Of a stretch of 64,000 bases of DNA, positions 36,442 through 44,400 are shown piece by piece; the stretch's first letter is position 1, and every line of letters begins with the position of its first letter. The notes below the pieces were generated by a model, which was not told the origin of the DNA, made no database searches, and saw only the letters and a list, made by a program, of their open reading frames with translations. The stretch is from Mucilaginibacter agri (lineage in GTDB: Bacteria; Bacteroidota; Bacteroidia; Sphingobacteriales; Sphingobacteriaceae): positions 62,001 through 126,000 of the forward strand of contig NZ_WWEO01000041.1 in assembly GCF_009928685.1 (NCBI RefSeq), written 5' to 3'. Made by a program: the position numbers and the translations under genes.

Positions 36442-37008
36442 ATGCACGAGATAGAACCATATTACCGCTGGAGGGATGATTACGTTGCAGCAGAAGATGA
36501 GCTTTCGCCGTTTTATGCTACGGTGTATAACGAGTTTGAGTTTGATAAGCAGGTATATAACTATTTGTTGCATCCACAGTGGGATTCGTTTGGCTCCAAC
36601 ACGCTCTATTTAAAGGTATTGTATGCCGACTATGATCGCAACTATAGTATTATAGAACTGATAGGTGAATGGAACGATGCCATCAATAACGATGTGATGC
36701 TAATGAAGCGTGAGCTACTGGAGTTAATGATAGACAATGGCATTAACAAGTTTGTACTCATTGGCGAAAACGTTTTGAACTTCCATTCGTCCGACGATTG
36801 TTACTATGAGGAGTGGTTTCAGGATGTGGAAGACGGGTGGATTGCCGGCATTAACTTCCGCGAACATGTGATAGAAGAGTTTAAACGTAACAACATCGAC
36901 TATTACATTAACTTTGGCGGCGAACTGGACGATTTTAACTGGCGGGCATTAAAGCCGCTGCAGGTTTTTAAGAAAATAGAAGAGCAATTAACGCGCAGGC
37001 TCACTTAA
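36442..37008 (+). CDS. Conserved protein of unknown function next to murQ
   Basis: 188 aa, acidic and rich in Tyr/Trp/Asp (MHEIEPYYRWRDDYVAAEDE at the start). No signal peptide or membrane segment; a soluble cytoplasmic protein. I do recognise this as a Bacteroidota gene often found beside murQ but cannot assign a domain. Close spacing to murQ (37 bp) suggests co-transcription and a possible link with cell-wall recycling, which is only inference. Confidence 0.7.
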   Translation: MHEIEPYYRWRDDYVAAEDELSPFYATVYNEFEFDKQVYNYLLHPQWDSFGSNTLYLKVLYADYDRNYSIIELIGEWNDAINNDVMLMKRELLELMIDNGINKFVLIGENVLNFHSSDDCYYEEWFQDVEDGWIAGINFREHVIEEFKRNNIDYYINFGGELDDFNWRALKPLQVFKKIEEQLTRRLT

Positions 37009-37019
37009 TGCGTTCTTCA

Positions 37020-37027
37020 TAAATTTG
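37020..37027 (+). promoter_or_regulatory. -7 element upstream of the BAX-inhibitor-like gene
   Basis: TAAATTTG matches TAnnTTTG exactly and lies 34 nt before the ATG at 37062, giving a normal short leader. Confidence 0.5.
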
Positions 37028-37061
37028 TATTAACTTAGATCATTAAATTTTTAAAATAACA

Positions 37062-37796
37062 ATGGAAAATAACCGTAATTACACCTACGACGATACCGTT
37101 ATCCAATTGGACGACGAGGTTGCTTCATCGCGCAGGTTTATAGCTAACGTATTTTTGTGGATGTTCCTGGCATTAGGTATTTCTGCATTGTGCGCGTATC
37201 TGTTTGCAAGCAACTTAAGCTTACTAACACTTTTAATAGACCCAGTTACCGGCCATAACACTGGCTTGGGTACTATCACCATGTTTGCACCGTTTGCTTT
37301 TGTACTCGCCATGTCATTTGGCTTAAACCGGTTGTCTTACCCGGTATTAGCAATTTTATTTGTAGCTTTTGCATCAATCTTAGGTATCAGCTTAAGTTTT
37401 ATCTTATTGGTTTATAGCGCATCTTCTGTTGCTGGGGTATTTATTACCGCGTCGGCAGTGTTTGGCATTATGGCAGTAGCTGGTTACACCACGCATCAGG
37501 ATTTAACCAAATTTGGTTCGTTAATGATCATGGGCTTAATCGGTATGGTGATCGCCTCTTTAGTAAACATGTTCTTACACATCGAAGGTTTAAGCATGAT
37601 TTTAAGCTACGTTGGTGTTGCAGTATTTACAGGTTTAACCGCTTACGACGTACAGAAACTAAAACGCATTGGCGCTGGTATCGAGTATGGCGATGCATCT
37701 GGCAAAAAGATGGCTATTATGGGTGCATTAACTTTGTACCTTGATTTTCTGAACCTGTTCCTTTCTTTATTAAGAATTTTCGGCAGAAAACGCTAA
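37062..37796 (+). CDS. BAX inhibitor-1 / YccA-family membrane protein
   Basis: Seven-helix integral membrane protein of the TMBIM/YccA (UPF0005) family; bacterial members modulate FtsH or conduct Ca2+/protons. 244 aa: a hydrophilic N-terminus of about 25 residues, then about seven hydrophobic segments. Family motifs include FGIMAVAGYTTHQDLTKFG and the C-terminal GALTLYLDFLNLFLSLLRIFG with the conserved acidic residue in the last helix. Strong terminator after it. Confidence 0.93.
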   Translation: MENNRNYTYDDTVIQLDDEVASSRRFIANVFLWMFLALGISALCAYLFASNLSLLTLLIDPVTGHNTGLGTITMFAPFAFVLAMSFGLNRLSYPVLAILFVAFASILGISLSFILLVYSASSVAGVFITASAVFGIMAVAGYTTHQDLTKFGSLMIMGLIGMVIASLVNMFLHIEGLSMILSYVGVAVFTGLTAYDVQKLKRIGAGIEYGDASGKKMAIMGALTLYLDFLNLFLSLLRIFGRKR

Positions 37797-37816
37797 TCTT
37801 GGCCCAAGGATATAAC

Positions 37817-37850
37817 AAAAAGAGCCGCTCTTATCAGAGCGGCTCTTTTT
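37817..37850 (+). terminator. Terminator of the BAX-inhibitor-like gene
   Basis: Perfect 15-bp stem AAAAAGAGCCGCTCT / AGAGCGGCTCTTTTT with a 4-nt loop, 20 bp past the stop codon. Confidence 0.95.
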
Positions 37851-37897
37851 ATTTCCGGATGGTGCGTGGTGCAAAGCACCACATGCACCACTGTGTT

Positions 37898-38025
37898 CCA
37901 ACTTAAAAGTCATTTTTCGGCGCAAAAAGCGCTTATATTGCTGGCATACAACTAATTGCATCAATGACTTAAAAGTCATTAACATTGACCTGTGCACCAC
38001 TTTCCTTACTTAAAAGTATTTTTGA
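37898..38025. repeat. Dispersed repeat, copy B
   Basis: Inverse-orientation relative of 11905-12032. It contains ACTTAAAAGTATTTTT (38008-38023), the exact complement of copy A's 16-mer, the near-palindrome AATGACTTAAAAGTCATT (37963-37980), and ACTTAAAAGTCATTTTT at the left end. A nearby palindrome GTGGTGC-aaa-GCACCAC (37866-37882) may belong to the same unit. Confidence 0.6.
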
Positions 38026-38165
38026 TGACAGTATTTTGGCAGCTGCCTTATCTTAGAATCATTAAAAAATAGATATCACCAGAGGTATAATACTTATAAT
38101 TAGCCTTTGCGGCGTAGAGACGCCCTAACCCCTCTCAAGAGTGGAATTAAAGAAAAGCCCTTTAA

Positions 38166-38262
38166 GCATCTGCACGCCCGCGCATATGCTCATGTGCCTA
38201 TCCACTCATCCTCATATCTCCAAATCTGCACATCTGCTTATCCTCCACATCCGCACATTAAC
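38166..38262. repeat. Degenerate 8-nt repeat array upstream of the metH riboswitch
   Basis: About a dozen octamers with consensus CATCTGCN (for example CATCTGCA, CATATGCT, CATGTGCC, AATCTGCA). Single orientation; no facing arm. It ends about 10 bp before the promoter of the riboswitch. The open frames across it are artefacts of the repeat. Confidence 0.65.
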
Positions 38263-38270
38263 GAAACCAC

Positions 38271-38301
38271 TTGCATATTACCAGTTTATTGTGCAATTTT
38301 G
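38271..38301 (+). promoter_or_regulatory. Promoter of the metH riboswitch transcript
   Basis: TTG (38271-38273), a 20-nt spacer, then CAATTTTG (38294-38301), seven of eight matches to TAnnTTTG. The predicted start is about 38307, at the first paired bases of the riboswitch P1 stem. Good fit of position and spacing. Confidence 0.6.
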
Positions 38302-38303
38302 CA

Positions 38304-38416
38304 TCGCTTATAGAGAAAGATGGAGGGATTAGACCCTGCGAAATCTTAGCAACCTGTGCCAACAAGGTGCTGCATTCTACTCAAACACTTCAAACACGTT
38401 TGGGAAAGATAAGCGA
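38304..38416 (+). promoter_or_regulatory. SAM-I riboswitch (S-box) controlling metH
   Basis: S-adenosylmethionine-binding leader. The P1 stem is TCGCTTAT (38304-38311) with ATAAGCGA (38409-38416). The conserved core reads AGATGGAGGGATTAGACCCT then GCGAAATCTTAGCAACCT, which fits the S-box consensus, and the P3 arm pairs ACCT with AGGT. It lies upstream of methionine synthase, the expected target. High SAM should favour the terminator just downstream and switch metH-metF off. Confidence 0.92.
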
Positions 38417-38445
38417 AAGTCAGATGGTGGTAAAACCGACTTTTT
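38416..38445 (+). terminator. Riboswitch expression-platform terminator
   Basis: Stem AAAGTC / GACTTT with inner GGT / ACC pairing, followed by TT. Its 5' arm overlaps the 3' end of P1, so it can be mutually exclusive with alternative P1-strand pairing. Rather weak T-tract. Confidence 0.55.
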
Positions 38446-38463
38446 CGAATAAGCTTTATAGGG

Positions 38464-38571
38464 GTATCAAGTAGCGAGTATCATGTATCAAGATATTTTG
38501 ATGCGATGATAAGCTATCTGTTAGTTACGTATTAAGTGTGTACTTGATACTTGATACCTGCTACTTGATAC
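38464..38571. repeat. Gene-less inverted heptad element in the metH leader
   Basis: Arms 38464-38493 and 38541-38571 are made of 7-nt units (TATCAAG, TAGCGAG, TATCATG and similar) and are complementary at 26 of the first 29 positions. The left arm is almost identical to that of the four-helix-bundle element at 42255. The interior is 47 bp without an ORF. The right arm ends 4 bp before the metH ATG, so the element lies between the riboswitch terminator and the start codon and should fold into a long hairpin there. Confidence 0.8.
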
Positions 38572-38575
38572 TAAC

Positions 38576-41500
38576 ATGGACATCAGAGAAGAATTAAAGA
38601 AAAGAATATTAGTTATCGACGGCGCAATGGGTACCATGATACAGCGGTACCAATTAACCGAAGAAGACTTTCGTGGCGAGCGTTTTAAAAATCACCCGTC
38701 AGATTTGAAGGGTAATAACGACCTGCTTAACCTAACGCGTCCGGATGTGATTAAGGCAATTCATGCCGAATATTTGGCTGCGGGTGCCGATATTATTGAA
38801 ACCAATACCTTCAGCACTCAGCGCATTTCGCTGGCCGATTACCACATGGAAGAGCTCGATTATGAGATGAGCTACGAAGGTGCGCGCATTGCACGCGAAG
38901 TGGTAGATGAGTGGAATATTAAAACGCCCGAAAAACGCCGCTACGTTGCCGGTGCTGTTGGCCCAACCAACCGTACTGCTTCCCTATCGCCCGATGTAAA
39001 TGACCCGGGCTATCGCGCCGTTACTTTTGATGACCTTAGTGACGCCTACTACGCACAGGTACGCGGACTGGTTGATGGTGGCAGCGATGTGATATTAATA
39101 GAAACTATTTTTGATACGCTGAACGCCAAAGCAGCTTTATTTGCCGTGCAGCGTTATGCCGAAGAAACTGGCAAGCACCTCCCGATCATGATATCGGGCA
39201 CTATTACAGATGCATCTGGCCGTACCCTTTCGGGGCAAACGGTTGAGGCTTTCTGGAACTCTATCCGCCATGCCAACTTGCTATCGGTAGGTTTAAACTG
39301 TGCTTTGGGTGCTAAAGAAATGCGCCCGCATATCGAAGAACTTTCAGAAAAAGCCGATGTATTTATTTCGGCCTACCCTAACGCCGGTTTGCCAAATGAG
39401 TTTGGCGGGTACGACGAGATGCCGCACGAAACTGCGCATCTGGTTGACGACTTTATGAAGGCCGGTTTTGTAAATATTGTTGGCGGCTGCTGTGGCACCA
39501 CACCAGATCACATTAAATGCATTGCAGACCGTGCCGAAAAATATTCGCCACGCCCAATTCCCGAGCGCGATCCTTTTATGAGGCTAAGCGGCTTGGAAGC
39601 CGTTACCGTAACGCCCGAAACTAATTTTGTGAACGTAGGCGAGCGTACCAACATTACCGGTTCGCCAAAATTCTCTAAACTGATACTGGCCGAAAACTAC
39701 GAGGAAGCCTTAACCGTTGCCCGCCAGCAGGTAGAAGGTGGCGCACAGGTTATCGATATCAACATGGACGAAGGGATGATCAACTCGGAAGAGGTTATGG
39801 TAAAATTCCTTAACCTGGTTGCGTCAGAGCCTGATATTGCCAAGTTGCCCATCATGGTCGATTCATCGAAATGGACGGTTATCGAAGCCGGGCTAAAGTG
39901 TTTGCAAGGCAAAGGCATTGTTAACTCTATTTCGCTTAAAGAGGGCGAAGAAAAGTTTAAAGAATACGCCCGTAAAATACTAAGCTATGGAGCCGCTACT
40001 GTAGTAATGGCTTTCGACGAGCAAGGCCAGGCCGACTCGTACGAACGCCGTATCGAGATCTGTAAACGATCATACGATATACTGGTTAATGAGATGGGTT
40101 TCCCACCACAGGATATCATCTTCGACCCAAACATCCTTACCGTTGCTACTGGTTTAGAAGAGCATAATAATTACGCCGTTGACTTTATAAACGCCACCCG
40201 CTGGATCAAAGAAAACCTGCCGATGGCTAAAGTGAGCGGTGGGGTAAGTAATATTTCCTTCTCTTTCCGCGGTAATAATGTGGTACGCGAGGCTATGCAC
40301 TCGGCATTTTTATATCACGCTATTAAAGCGGGTATGGATATGGGTATTGTTAACGCGGGTATGCTGGAGGTTTACGAGCAAATCCCAGCCGACTTGTTAA
40401 TAAAGGTAGAGGACGTATTATTAAACCGCCATCCTGAAGCTACCGAACGCCTGGTAGAGTATGCCGATACTATTAAAAGTAAAGGCAAGGAGATTGTGCG
40501 CGACGAGGCCTGGCGCAATGCCCCGGTGCAGGAGCGTTTGTCGCACGCGTTGGTAAAAGGTATTATCGAATACCTGGATGCCGACGTAGAAGAGGCCCGC
40601 CAGCAATATGCCCGCCCGTTAGAGGTGATTGAAGGTCCGCTGATGGACGGTATGAACATCGTAGGCGACTTATTTGGTTCGGGTAAAATGTTTCTGCCGC
40701 AGGTGGTAAAGTCAGCCCGGGTTATGAAAAAGGCCGTGGCGTATTTACTGCCATTTATTGAAGAAGAAAAGTTAAAAAATGCAGATGCATCATCGCGCAG
40801 TAATGCAGGTAAAATTTTACTGGCAACTGTTAAGGGCGATGTACACGATATCGGCAAAAATATAGTAGGCGTGGTATTGGCCTGTAACAACTTCGAGGTA
40901 ATAGACCTTGGCGTAATGGTACCTGCCCAAAAAATATTAGACGAGGCTAAAAAGCAAAACGTTGATATAATTGGCCTTAGCGGTTTAATTACCCCATCAC
41001 TTGATGAGATGGTACACTTTGCCAAAGAAATGGAACGCGAAGGGTTAAATCTTCCGCTGATTGTTGGCGGGGCAACTACCTCACGTATCCATGCTGCTGT
41101 TAAAATTGCGCCAAACTATTCGGGCCCTGCTATACACGTTCTGGATGCTTCGCGAAGTGTTACGGTTTGCAGTAACCTGATGAGTGCCGAGAATAAGACC
41201 CCATACGTAGAGTCGATCAAAGCCGAATATGAAAAAGCCCGCGAAGCACACTTAAACAAGCGTAACGACAAACGTTTTGTTACAATTGAAGAAGCCCGCA
41301 AACAGCACTGCGAGATAAACCTTAACGGAATGATGCCGCCTAAACCAACATTTACCGGCACAAAAGTATTCGAGGCTTACCCGCTCGAAGAACTGGTACC
41401 CTATATAGACTGGACACCATTCTTCCATACATGGGAGCTGCGCGGCAGTTACCCGAAAATCTTTAACGATCCGTATGTAGGTGTAGAAGCTAAAAAGCTT

Positions 41501-42250
41501 TACGATGACGCGCAGGTGTTGTTAGAAAGAATTATTAAAGAAAAACTATTACAGGCAAACGGCGTAATTGGCTTTTGGCCTGCTAACAGCGTGGGCGACG
41601 ATATTGAACTATATACCGACGAAACCCGCACCCAGTTGCTAAGTAAGATTCATACCCTGCGTCAGCAATCGGAAAAAGTTAAGGGCGAACCATATTATGC
41701 CCTTTCAGACTTTATTGCACCGAAAGACAGCGGTGTTCCGGATTACTTCGGTGGCTTTGCCGTTACAACCGGTATTGGTTGCGACGAGTTGGTTGCCAAA
41801 TTTGAGGCCGACTATGACGATTACAACAGCATTTTAGCCAAAGCCCTTGCCGATCGCCTCGCCGAAGCATTTGCAGAGAAAATGCACGAGCTGGTGCGCC
41901 GCCAACATTGGGGTTATGCTAAAGACGAGCAATTGGATAATGTGCAATTGATCAAAGAAGAGTATCAAGGCATCCGTCCGGCACCGGGTTATCCTGCTTG
42001 TCCGGATCATACTGAGAAAACAACCTTATTTGATTTGCTTAAAGCCGAAGATAACGCGCACATGTACCTGACCGAAAGCCTGGCCATGATGCCTGCTGCA
42101 TCCGTAAGCGGCTTTTATTTTGCCCATCCGCAAGCCCGTTACTTCGGATTGGGAAAAATTAGTAGAGACCAGGTTGAAGATTACGCCAAACGCAAAAACA
42201 TGAGTCTTGAGACCGTGGAACGATGGCTGAGCCCGAATATAAATTATTAA
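38576..42250 (+). CDS. metH: Cobalamin-dependent methionine synthase
   Basis: Transfers a methyl group from 5-methyl-THF via cobalamin to homocysteine. 1224 aa, full four-module length. Homocysteine module (1-320) with zinc ligands C242 ([11 protein letters not shown]) and C305-C306 (VGGCCGTTP); folate module (about 345-610) starting [15 protein letters not shown]; cobalamin module with cap and [10 protein letters not shown]757 being the lower axial ligand; reactivation (AdoMet-binding) module (about 890-1224) with [20 protein letters not shown]. Preceded by a SAM-I riboswitch and an inverted repeat element; metF follows in the same direction. Confidence 0.98.
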   Translation: MDIREELKKRILVIDGAMGTMIQRYQLTEEDFRGERFKNHPSDLKGNNDLLNLTRPDVIKAIHAEYLAAGADIIETNTFSTQRISLADYHMEELDYEMSYEGARIAREVVDEWNIKTPEKRRYVAGAVGPTNRTASLSPDVNDPGYRAVTFDDLSDAYYAQVRGLVDGGSDVILIETIFDTLNAKAALFAVQRYAEETGKHLPIMISGTITDASGRTLSGQTVEAFWNSIRHANLLSVGLNCALGAKEMRPHIEELSEKADVFISAYPNAGLPNEFGGYDEMPHETAHLVDDFMKAGFVNIVGGCCGTTPDHIKCIADRAEKYSPRPIPERDPFMRLSGLEAVTVTPETNFVNVGERTNITGSPKFSKLILAENYEEALTVARQQVEGGAQVIDINMDEGMINSEEVMVKFLNLVASEPDIAKLPIMVDSSKWTVIEAGLKCLQGKGIVNSISLKEGEEKFKEYARKILSYGAATVVMAFDEQGQADSYERRIEICKRSYDILVNEMGFPPQDIIFDPNILTVATGLEEHNNYAVDFINATRWIKENLPMAKVSGGVSNISFSFRGNNVVREAMHSAFLYHAIKAGMDMGIVNAGMLEVYEQIPADLLIKVEDVLLNRHPEATERLVEYADTIKSKGKEIVRDEAWRNAPVQERLSHALVKGIIEYLDADVEEARQQYARPLEVIEGPLMDGMNIVGDLFGSGKMFLPQVVKSARVMKKAVAYLLPFIEEEKLKNADASSRSNAGKILLATVKGDVHDIGKNIVGVVLACNNFEVIDLGVMVPAQKILDEAKKQNVDIIGLSGLITPSLDEMVHFAKEMEREGLNLPLIVGGATTSRIHAAVKIAPNYSGPAIHVLDASRSVTVCSNLMSAENKTPYVESIKAEYEKAREAHLNKRNDKRFVTIEEARKQHCEINLNGMMPPKPTFTGTKVFEAYPLEELVPYIDWTPFFHTWELRGSYPKIFNDPYVGVEAKKLYDDAQVLLERIIKEKLLQANGVIGFWPANSVGDDIELYTDETRTQLLSKIHTLRQQSEKVKGEPYYALSDFIAPKDSGVPDYFGGFAVTTGIGCDELVAKFEADYDDYNSILAKALADRLAEAFAEKMHELVRRQHWGYAKDEQLDNVQLIKEEYQGIRPAPGYPACPDHTEKTTLFDLLKAEDNAHMYLTESLAMMPAASVSGFYFAHPQARYFGLGKISRDQVEDYAKRKNMSLETVERWLSPNINY

Positions 42251-42254
42251 GATT

Positions 42255-42661
42255 GTATCAAGTAGCAAGTATCAGGTATCAAGACAAAAAATGCATAATT
42301 TTAAAGAGTTGAAAGTTTGGAAAGCCGGCATCGATTTGTCCAAAGCTGTATTTGAAATTACAAAAGATTTTCCCTCGTCTGAAAGATTTGGTTTGATATC
42401 GCAAATGACACGTGCTGTAGTTTCGATACCGTCAAACATAGCTGAAGGTTGCGGCCGAAAATCCAACAAAGAACTTTACCAGTTTTTAAGCATCGCAACA
42501 GGTTCATCATTTGAACTTGAAACACATGTTATACTTGCTAAAGAATTTAACTATATAACTGAAGAAAAATTACAACAGTTAAGTATTCAAATAATTGAGA
42601 TTCAAAAAATGCTATTCGGACTTCAAAAAAGTCTTGCTACTTGATACTTGCTACCCGATAC
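42255..42661 (+). mobile_element. Inverted-repeat element carrying a four-helix-bundle gene
   Basis: Terminal inverted repeats of 31 bp (42255-42285 and 42631-42661) match at 27 positions and consist of 7-nt units such as TATCAAG and TAGCAAG. They enclose one ORF; its ATG lies 6 bp inside the left arm and its stop codon lies within the right arm. The element fills the metH-metF gap exactly (4 bp after the metH stop, 6 bp before the metF ATG). A gene-less relative with nearly the same left arm lies at 38464-38571. Mobility is inferred from this structure; no target-site duplication is evident. Confidence 0.7.
42291..42644 (+). CDS. Four-helix-bundle protein (S23/IVP family, Avd-like)
   Basis: 117 aa. 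Family members are encoded in 23S rRNA intervening sequences and are structurally related to Avd, the accessory protein of diversity-generating retroelements; molecular function is unknown. Typical sequence: HNFKELKVWKAGIDLSKAVF at the start, SQMTRAVVSIPSNIAEGCGR (the family hallmark) and a C-terminal helix IIEIQKMLFGLQKSLAT. It is wrapped in 31-bp inverted repeats that encode its last residues and stop. No reverse transcriptase or rRNA gene is near. Confidence 0.93.
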   Translation: MHNFKELKVWKAGIDLSKAVFEITKDFPSSERFGLISQMTRAVVSIPSNIAEGCGRKSNKELYQFLSIATGSSFELETHVILAKEFNYITEEKLQQLSIQIIEIQKMLFGLQKSLAT

Positions 42662-42667
42662 TAAAAA

Positions 42668-43621
42668 ATGAAAATCACCGAACATATTGCCAACGCAAAG
42701 GGCAAAACACTTTTTTCTTTCGAATTATTACCGCCTGTTAAGGGCTCGAGCATACAGGGCATATTTAACTCTATTGATCCGTTAATGGAGTTTAAACCTC
42801 CGTTTATCGACGTAACTTCATCGCGCGAGGATCATGTTTATAAAGAGCAGCCTAATGGCCTGTTAGAAAAGGTTACTTACCGTAAGCGACCTGGTACAGT
42901 GGCTGTTTGTGCGGCCATTATGCATAAGTATAAGGTTGATACCGTTCCGCATTTGATTTGTGGTGGCTTTACAAAGGAAGAGACGGAATACGCGCTGATC
43001 GACTTACAATTTTTGGGTATCGATAACGTATTGGTTTTACGCGGCGATGCCCGTAAAGGCGACTCTGGTTTTGTGCCTACTCCTGGCGGACACTGCTATG
43101 CTACAGACTTGTTAGAGCAGGTTACCAATATGAACAACGGTGTTTATCTGCACGATCAAAACACGGCCTTTAAAACCGATTTTTGCATTGGTGTTGCAGC
43201 GTATCCCGAAAAACATTTCGAGGCACCCAATCTTAAAACCGACTTCCGTTACCTGAAACAAAAGGTAGATGGCGGTGCCGGTTTTATTGTAACCCAGATG
43301 TTTTATGATAATAACAAGTACAAACAATTTGTAACGCAGTGCCGCGAAAACGATATAAACATTCCGATTATACCCGGCTTAAAACCGCTTACCACGGCCA
43401 AGCAGCTTATTAACCTGCCAAAGATATTCCACATCGATATCCCTGAAGATCTGAGCGATGCGGTGCAGGCCTGTAAAAATGATTCGGAAGTAAAAGAAGT
43501 TGGTATTGAGTGGATGATAAACCAGTGTAAAGAGCTGGTTGAATTCGGCGCACCGGTACTCCACTTTTATACAATGGGCAATCCAGAGCCCACTAAACGC
43601 ATAGCAAGGGAGATCTTTTAA
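42668..43621 (+). CDS. metF: Methylenetetrahydrofolate reductase
   Basis: Reduces 5,10-methylene-THF to 5-methyl-THF, the methyl donor for MetH. 317 aa, FAD-binding TIM barrel: MKITEHIANAKGKTLFSFELLPP at the start, VTSSREDH, VLRGDARKGDSGF and GGAGFIVTQMFYDN are recognisable. It shares the transcript direction of metH, separated only by the inverted-repeat element, so it is probably under the same SAM riboswitch unless the element interferes. Its stop codon sits inside the loop of a terminator. Confidence 0.97.
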   Translation: MKITEHIANAKGKTLFSFELLPPVKGSSIQGIFNSIDPLMEFKPPFIDVTSSREDHVYKEQPNGLLEKVTYRKRPGTVAVCAAIMHKYKVDTVPHLICGGFTKEETEYALIDLQFLGIDNVLVLRGDARKGDSGFVPTPGGHCYATDLLEQVTNMNNGVYLHDQNTAFKTDFCIGVAAYPEKHFEAPNLKTDFRYLKQKVDGGAGFIVTQMFYDNNKYKQFVTQCRENDINIPIIPGLKPLTTAKQLINLPKIFHIDIPEDLSDAVQACKNDSEVKEVGIEWMINQCKELVEFGAPVLHFYTMGNPEPTKRIAREIF

Positions 43622-43636
43622 AGATCTCCTTTTTTA
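43609..43636 (+). terminator. Terminator of metH-metF overlapping the stop codon
   Basis: Perfect 9-bp stem GGAGATCTT / AAGATCTCC (43609-43617, 43621-43629) with the metF TAA in the loop, followed by TTTTTT. The convergent HAD gene ends just beyond it. Confidence 0.85.
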
Positions 43637-44242
43637 TATCGTTACGCCGTACGCAGGTAGTTCTTCCTCCAATGCAGCAGCTGATGTAAAATGGATAGTT
43701 GGGATACCCATTTCTCGTGCCGCCAGTACGTTGCGGTAATTATCGTCAATAAACACAGTTTCTTCGGGGTTAATGCGATAACGATCTAACAAGATCTGGT
43801 AAAAATCCCGACTGGGTTTGCGCAATTTCTCTTCTCCTGACACTACAATCCCATCAAACCAGTGCAGAAAATCATAACGGGCCTTGGCAACCCCAAATGT
43901 CTCTGCCGACCAGTTCGTCAACGCGTAGATCTTATATTTACCGCTTTCTTTCAGCTTTCTGAAAATCTCTACCACATCGTGAAACGGTTCGCCCAGCATC
44001 TCTTCCCATCGGCCGTAAAACGCACGGATATTGGCTTCATGGTCGGGATGCTTTGCAACTAACCATTCGGTACCGTCCTGTAAGCTGCGGCCGGCATCCT
44101 GCTCCTCATTCCAATCGGAAGTGGCAATATTGGTGAGGAAGTGGCGCATTTCCGCTTCATCTGTAAATAGCTTGGTATACAGGTAGTCGGGGTTCCAGTC
44201 TATCAATACAGCGCCAAGGTCGAAGATAATGGTGTTTGTCAT
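43634..44242 (-). CDS. HAD-superfamily hydrolase (YihX-like phosphatase)
   Basis: 202 aa, HAD subfamily IA. Motif I is IIFDLGAVLIDWNP, with the nucleophile Asp and Gly two residues on, as in YihX-type sugar-phosphate phosphatases rather than the usual DxD; motif II lies in YALTNWSAET; motif III/IV is KPSRDFYQILL and VFIDDNYRNVLAA. Soluble, cytoplasmic. Last gene on the strand after thrA-thrB-thrC but separated from thrC by a palindromic repeat and a heptad array, so a shared transcript is possible only with read-through. Substrate unknown. Confidence 0.9.
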   Translation of the reverse strand: MTNTIIFDLGAVLIDWNPDYLYTKLFTDEAEMRHFLTNIATSDWNEEQDAGRSLQDGTEWLVAKHPDHEANIRAFYGRWEEMLGEPFHDVVEIFRKLKESGKYKIYALTNWSAETFGVAKARYDFLHWFDGIVVSGEEKLRKPSRDFYQILLDRYRINPEETVFIDDNYRNVLAAREMGIPTIHFTSAAALEEELPAYGVTI

Positions 44243-44243
44243 T

Positions 44244-44278
44244 TTAATTTCGGATTTCGAATGTTCAATTTCGGATTT
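44244..44278. repeat. Degenerate 7-nt array abutting the HAD gene start
   Basis: Five heptads on the plus strand: TTAATTT, CGGATTT, CGAATGT, TCAATTT, CGGATTT. It begins 1 bp from the HAD start codon. The same dialect occurs at 45713-45747 next to the thrC start. Confidence 0.65.
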
Positions 44279-44299
44279 ATTTCTCCCTTTACCCCAGTT

Positions 44300-44386
44300 G
44301 TCATTCCGAACGTAGTGAGGAATCTTCTTCGTTATGCTTTATCGCATACAGGGCGAAAAAGATCCTTCGCTATCGCTCTGGATGAC
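44300..44386. repeat. Palindromic repeat 'GTCATTCCGAACGTAGTG'
   Basis: Imperfect inverted repeat: GTCATTCCGAACGTAGTGAG ... paired with a right arm ending CGCTCTGGATGAC. Half copies occur at 10508-10537 and 56753-56780. Common REP/MITE-like family in this lineage as far as I recall. Confidence 0.75.
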
Positions 44387-44400
44387 AAATTGGCGAATTA

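Noticed and set aside
35592..37008. MurQ and its neighbour as a toxin-antitoxin or defence pair
   Set aside because: MurQ is a housekeeping recycling enzyme and the neighbour shows no toxin or nuclease motif.
38166..38262. Possible CRISPR-like array
   Set aside because: Units are 8 nt, degenerate and contiguous; there are no spacers and no cas genes in the window.
40372..41025. 217-codon open frame antisense to metH
   Set aside because: Shadow of the metH reading frame; Ser/Thr/Pro-rich sequence without a domain.
42255..42661. Diversity-generating retroelement suggested by the Avd-like protein
   Set aside because: No reverse transcriptase, template repeat or variable repeat is present near it.
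42255..42661. 23S rRNA intervening sequence
   Set aside because: The element sits between protein genes; no rRNA sequence flanks it.
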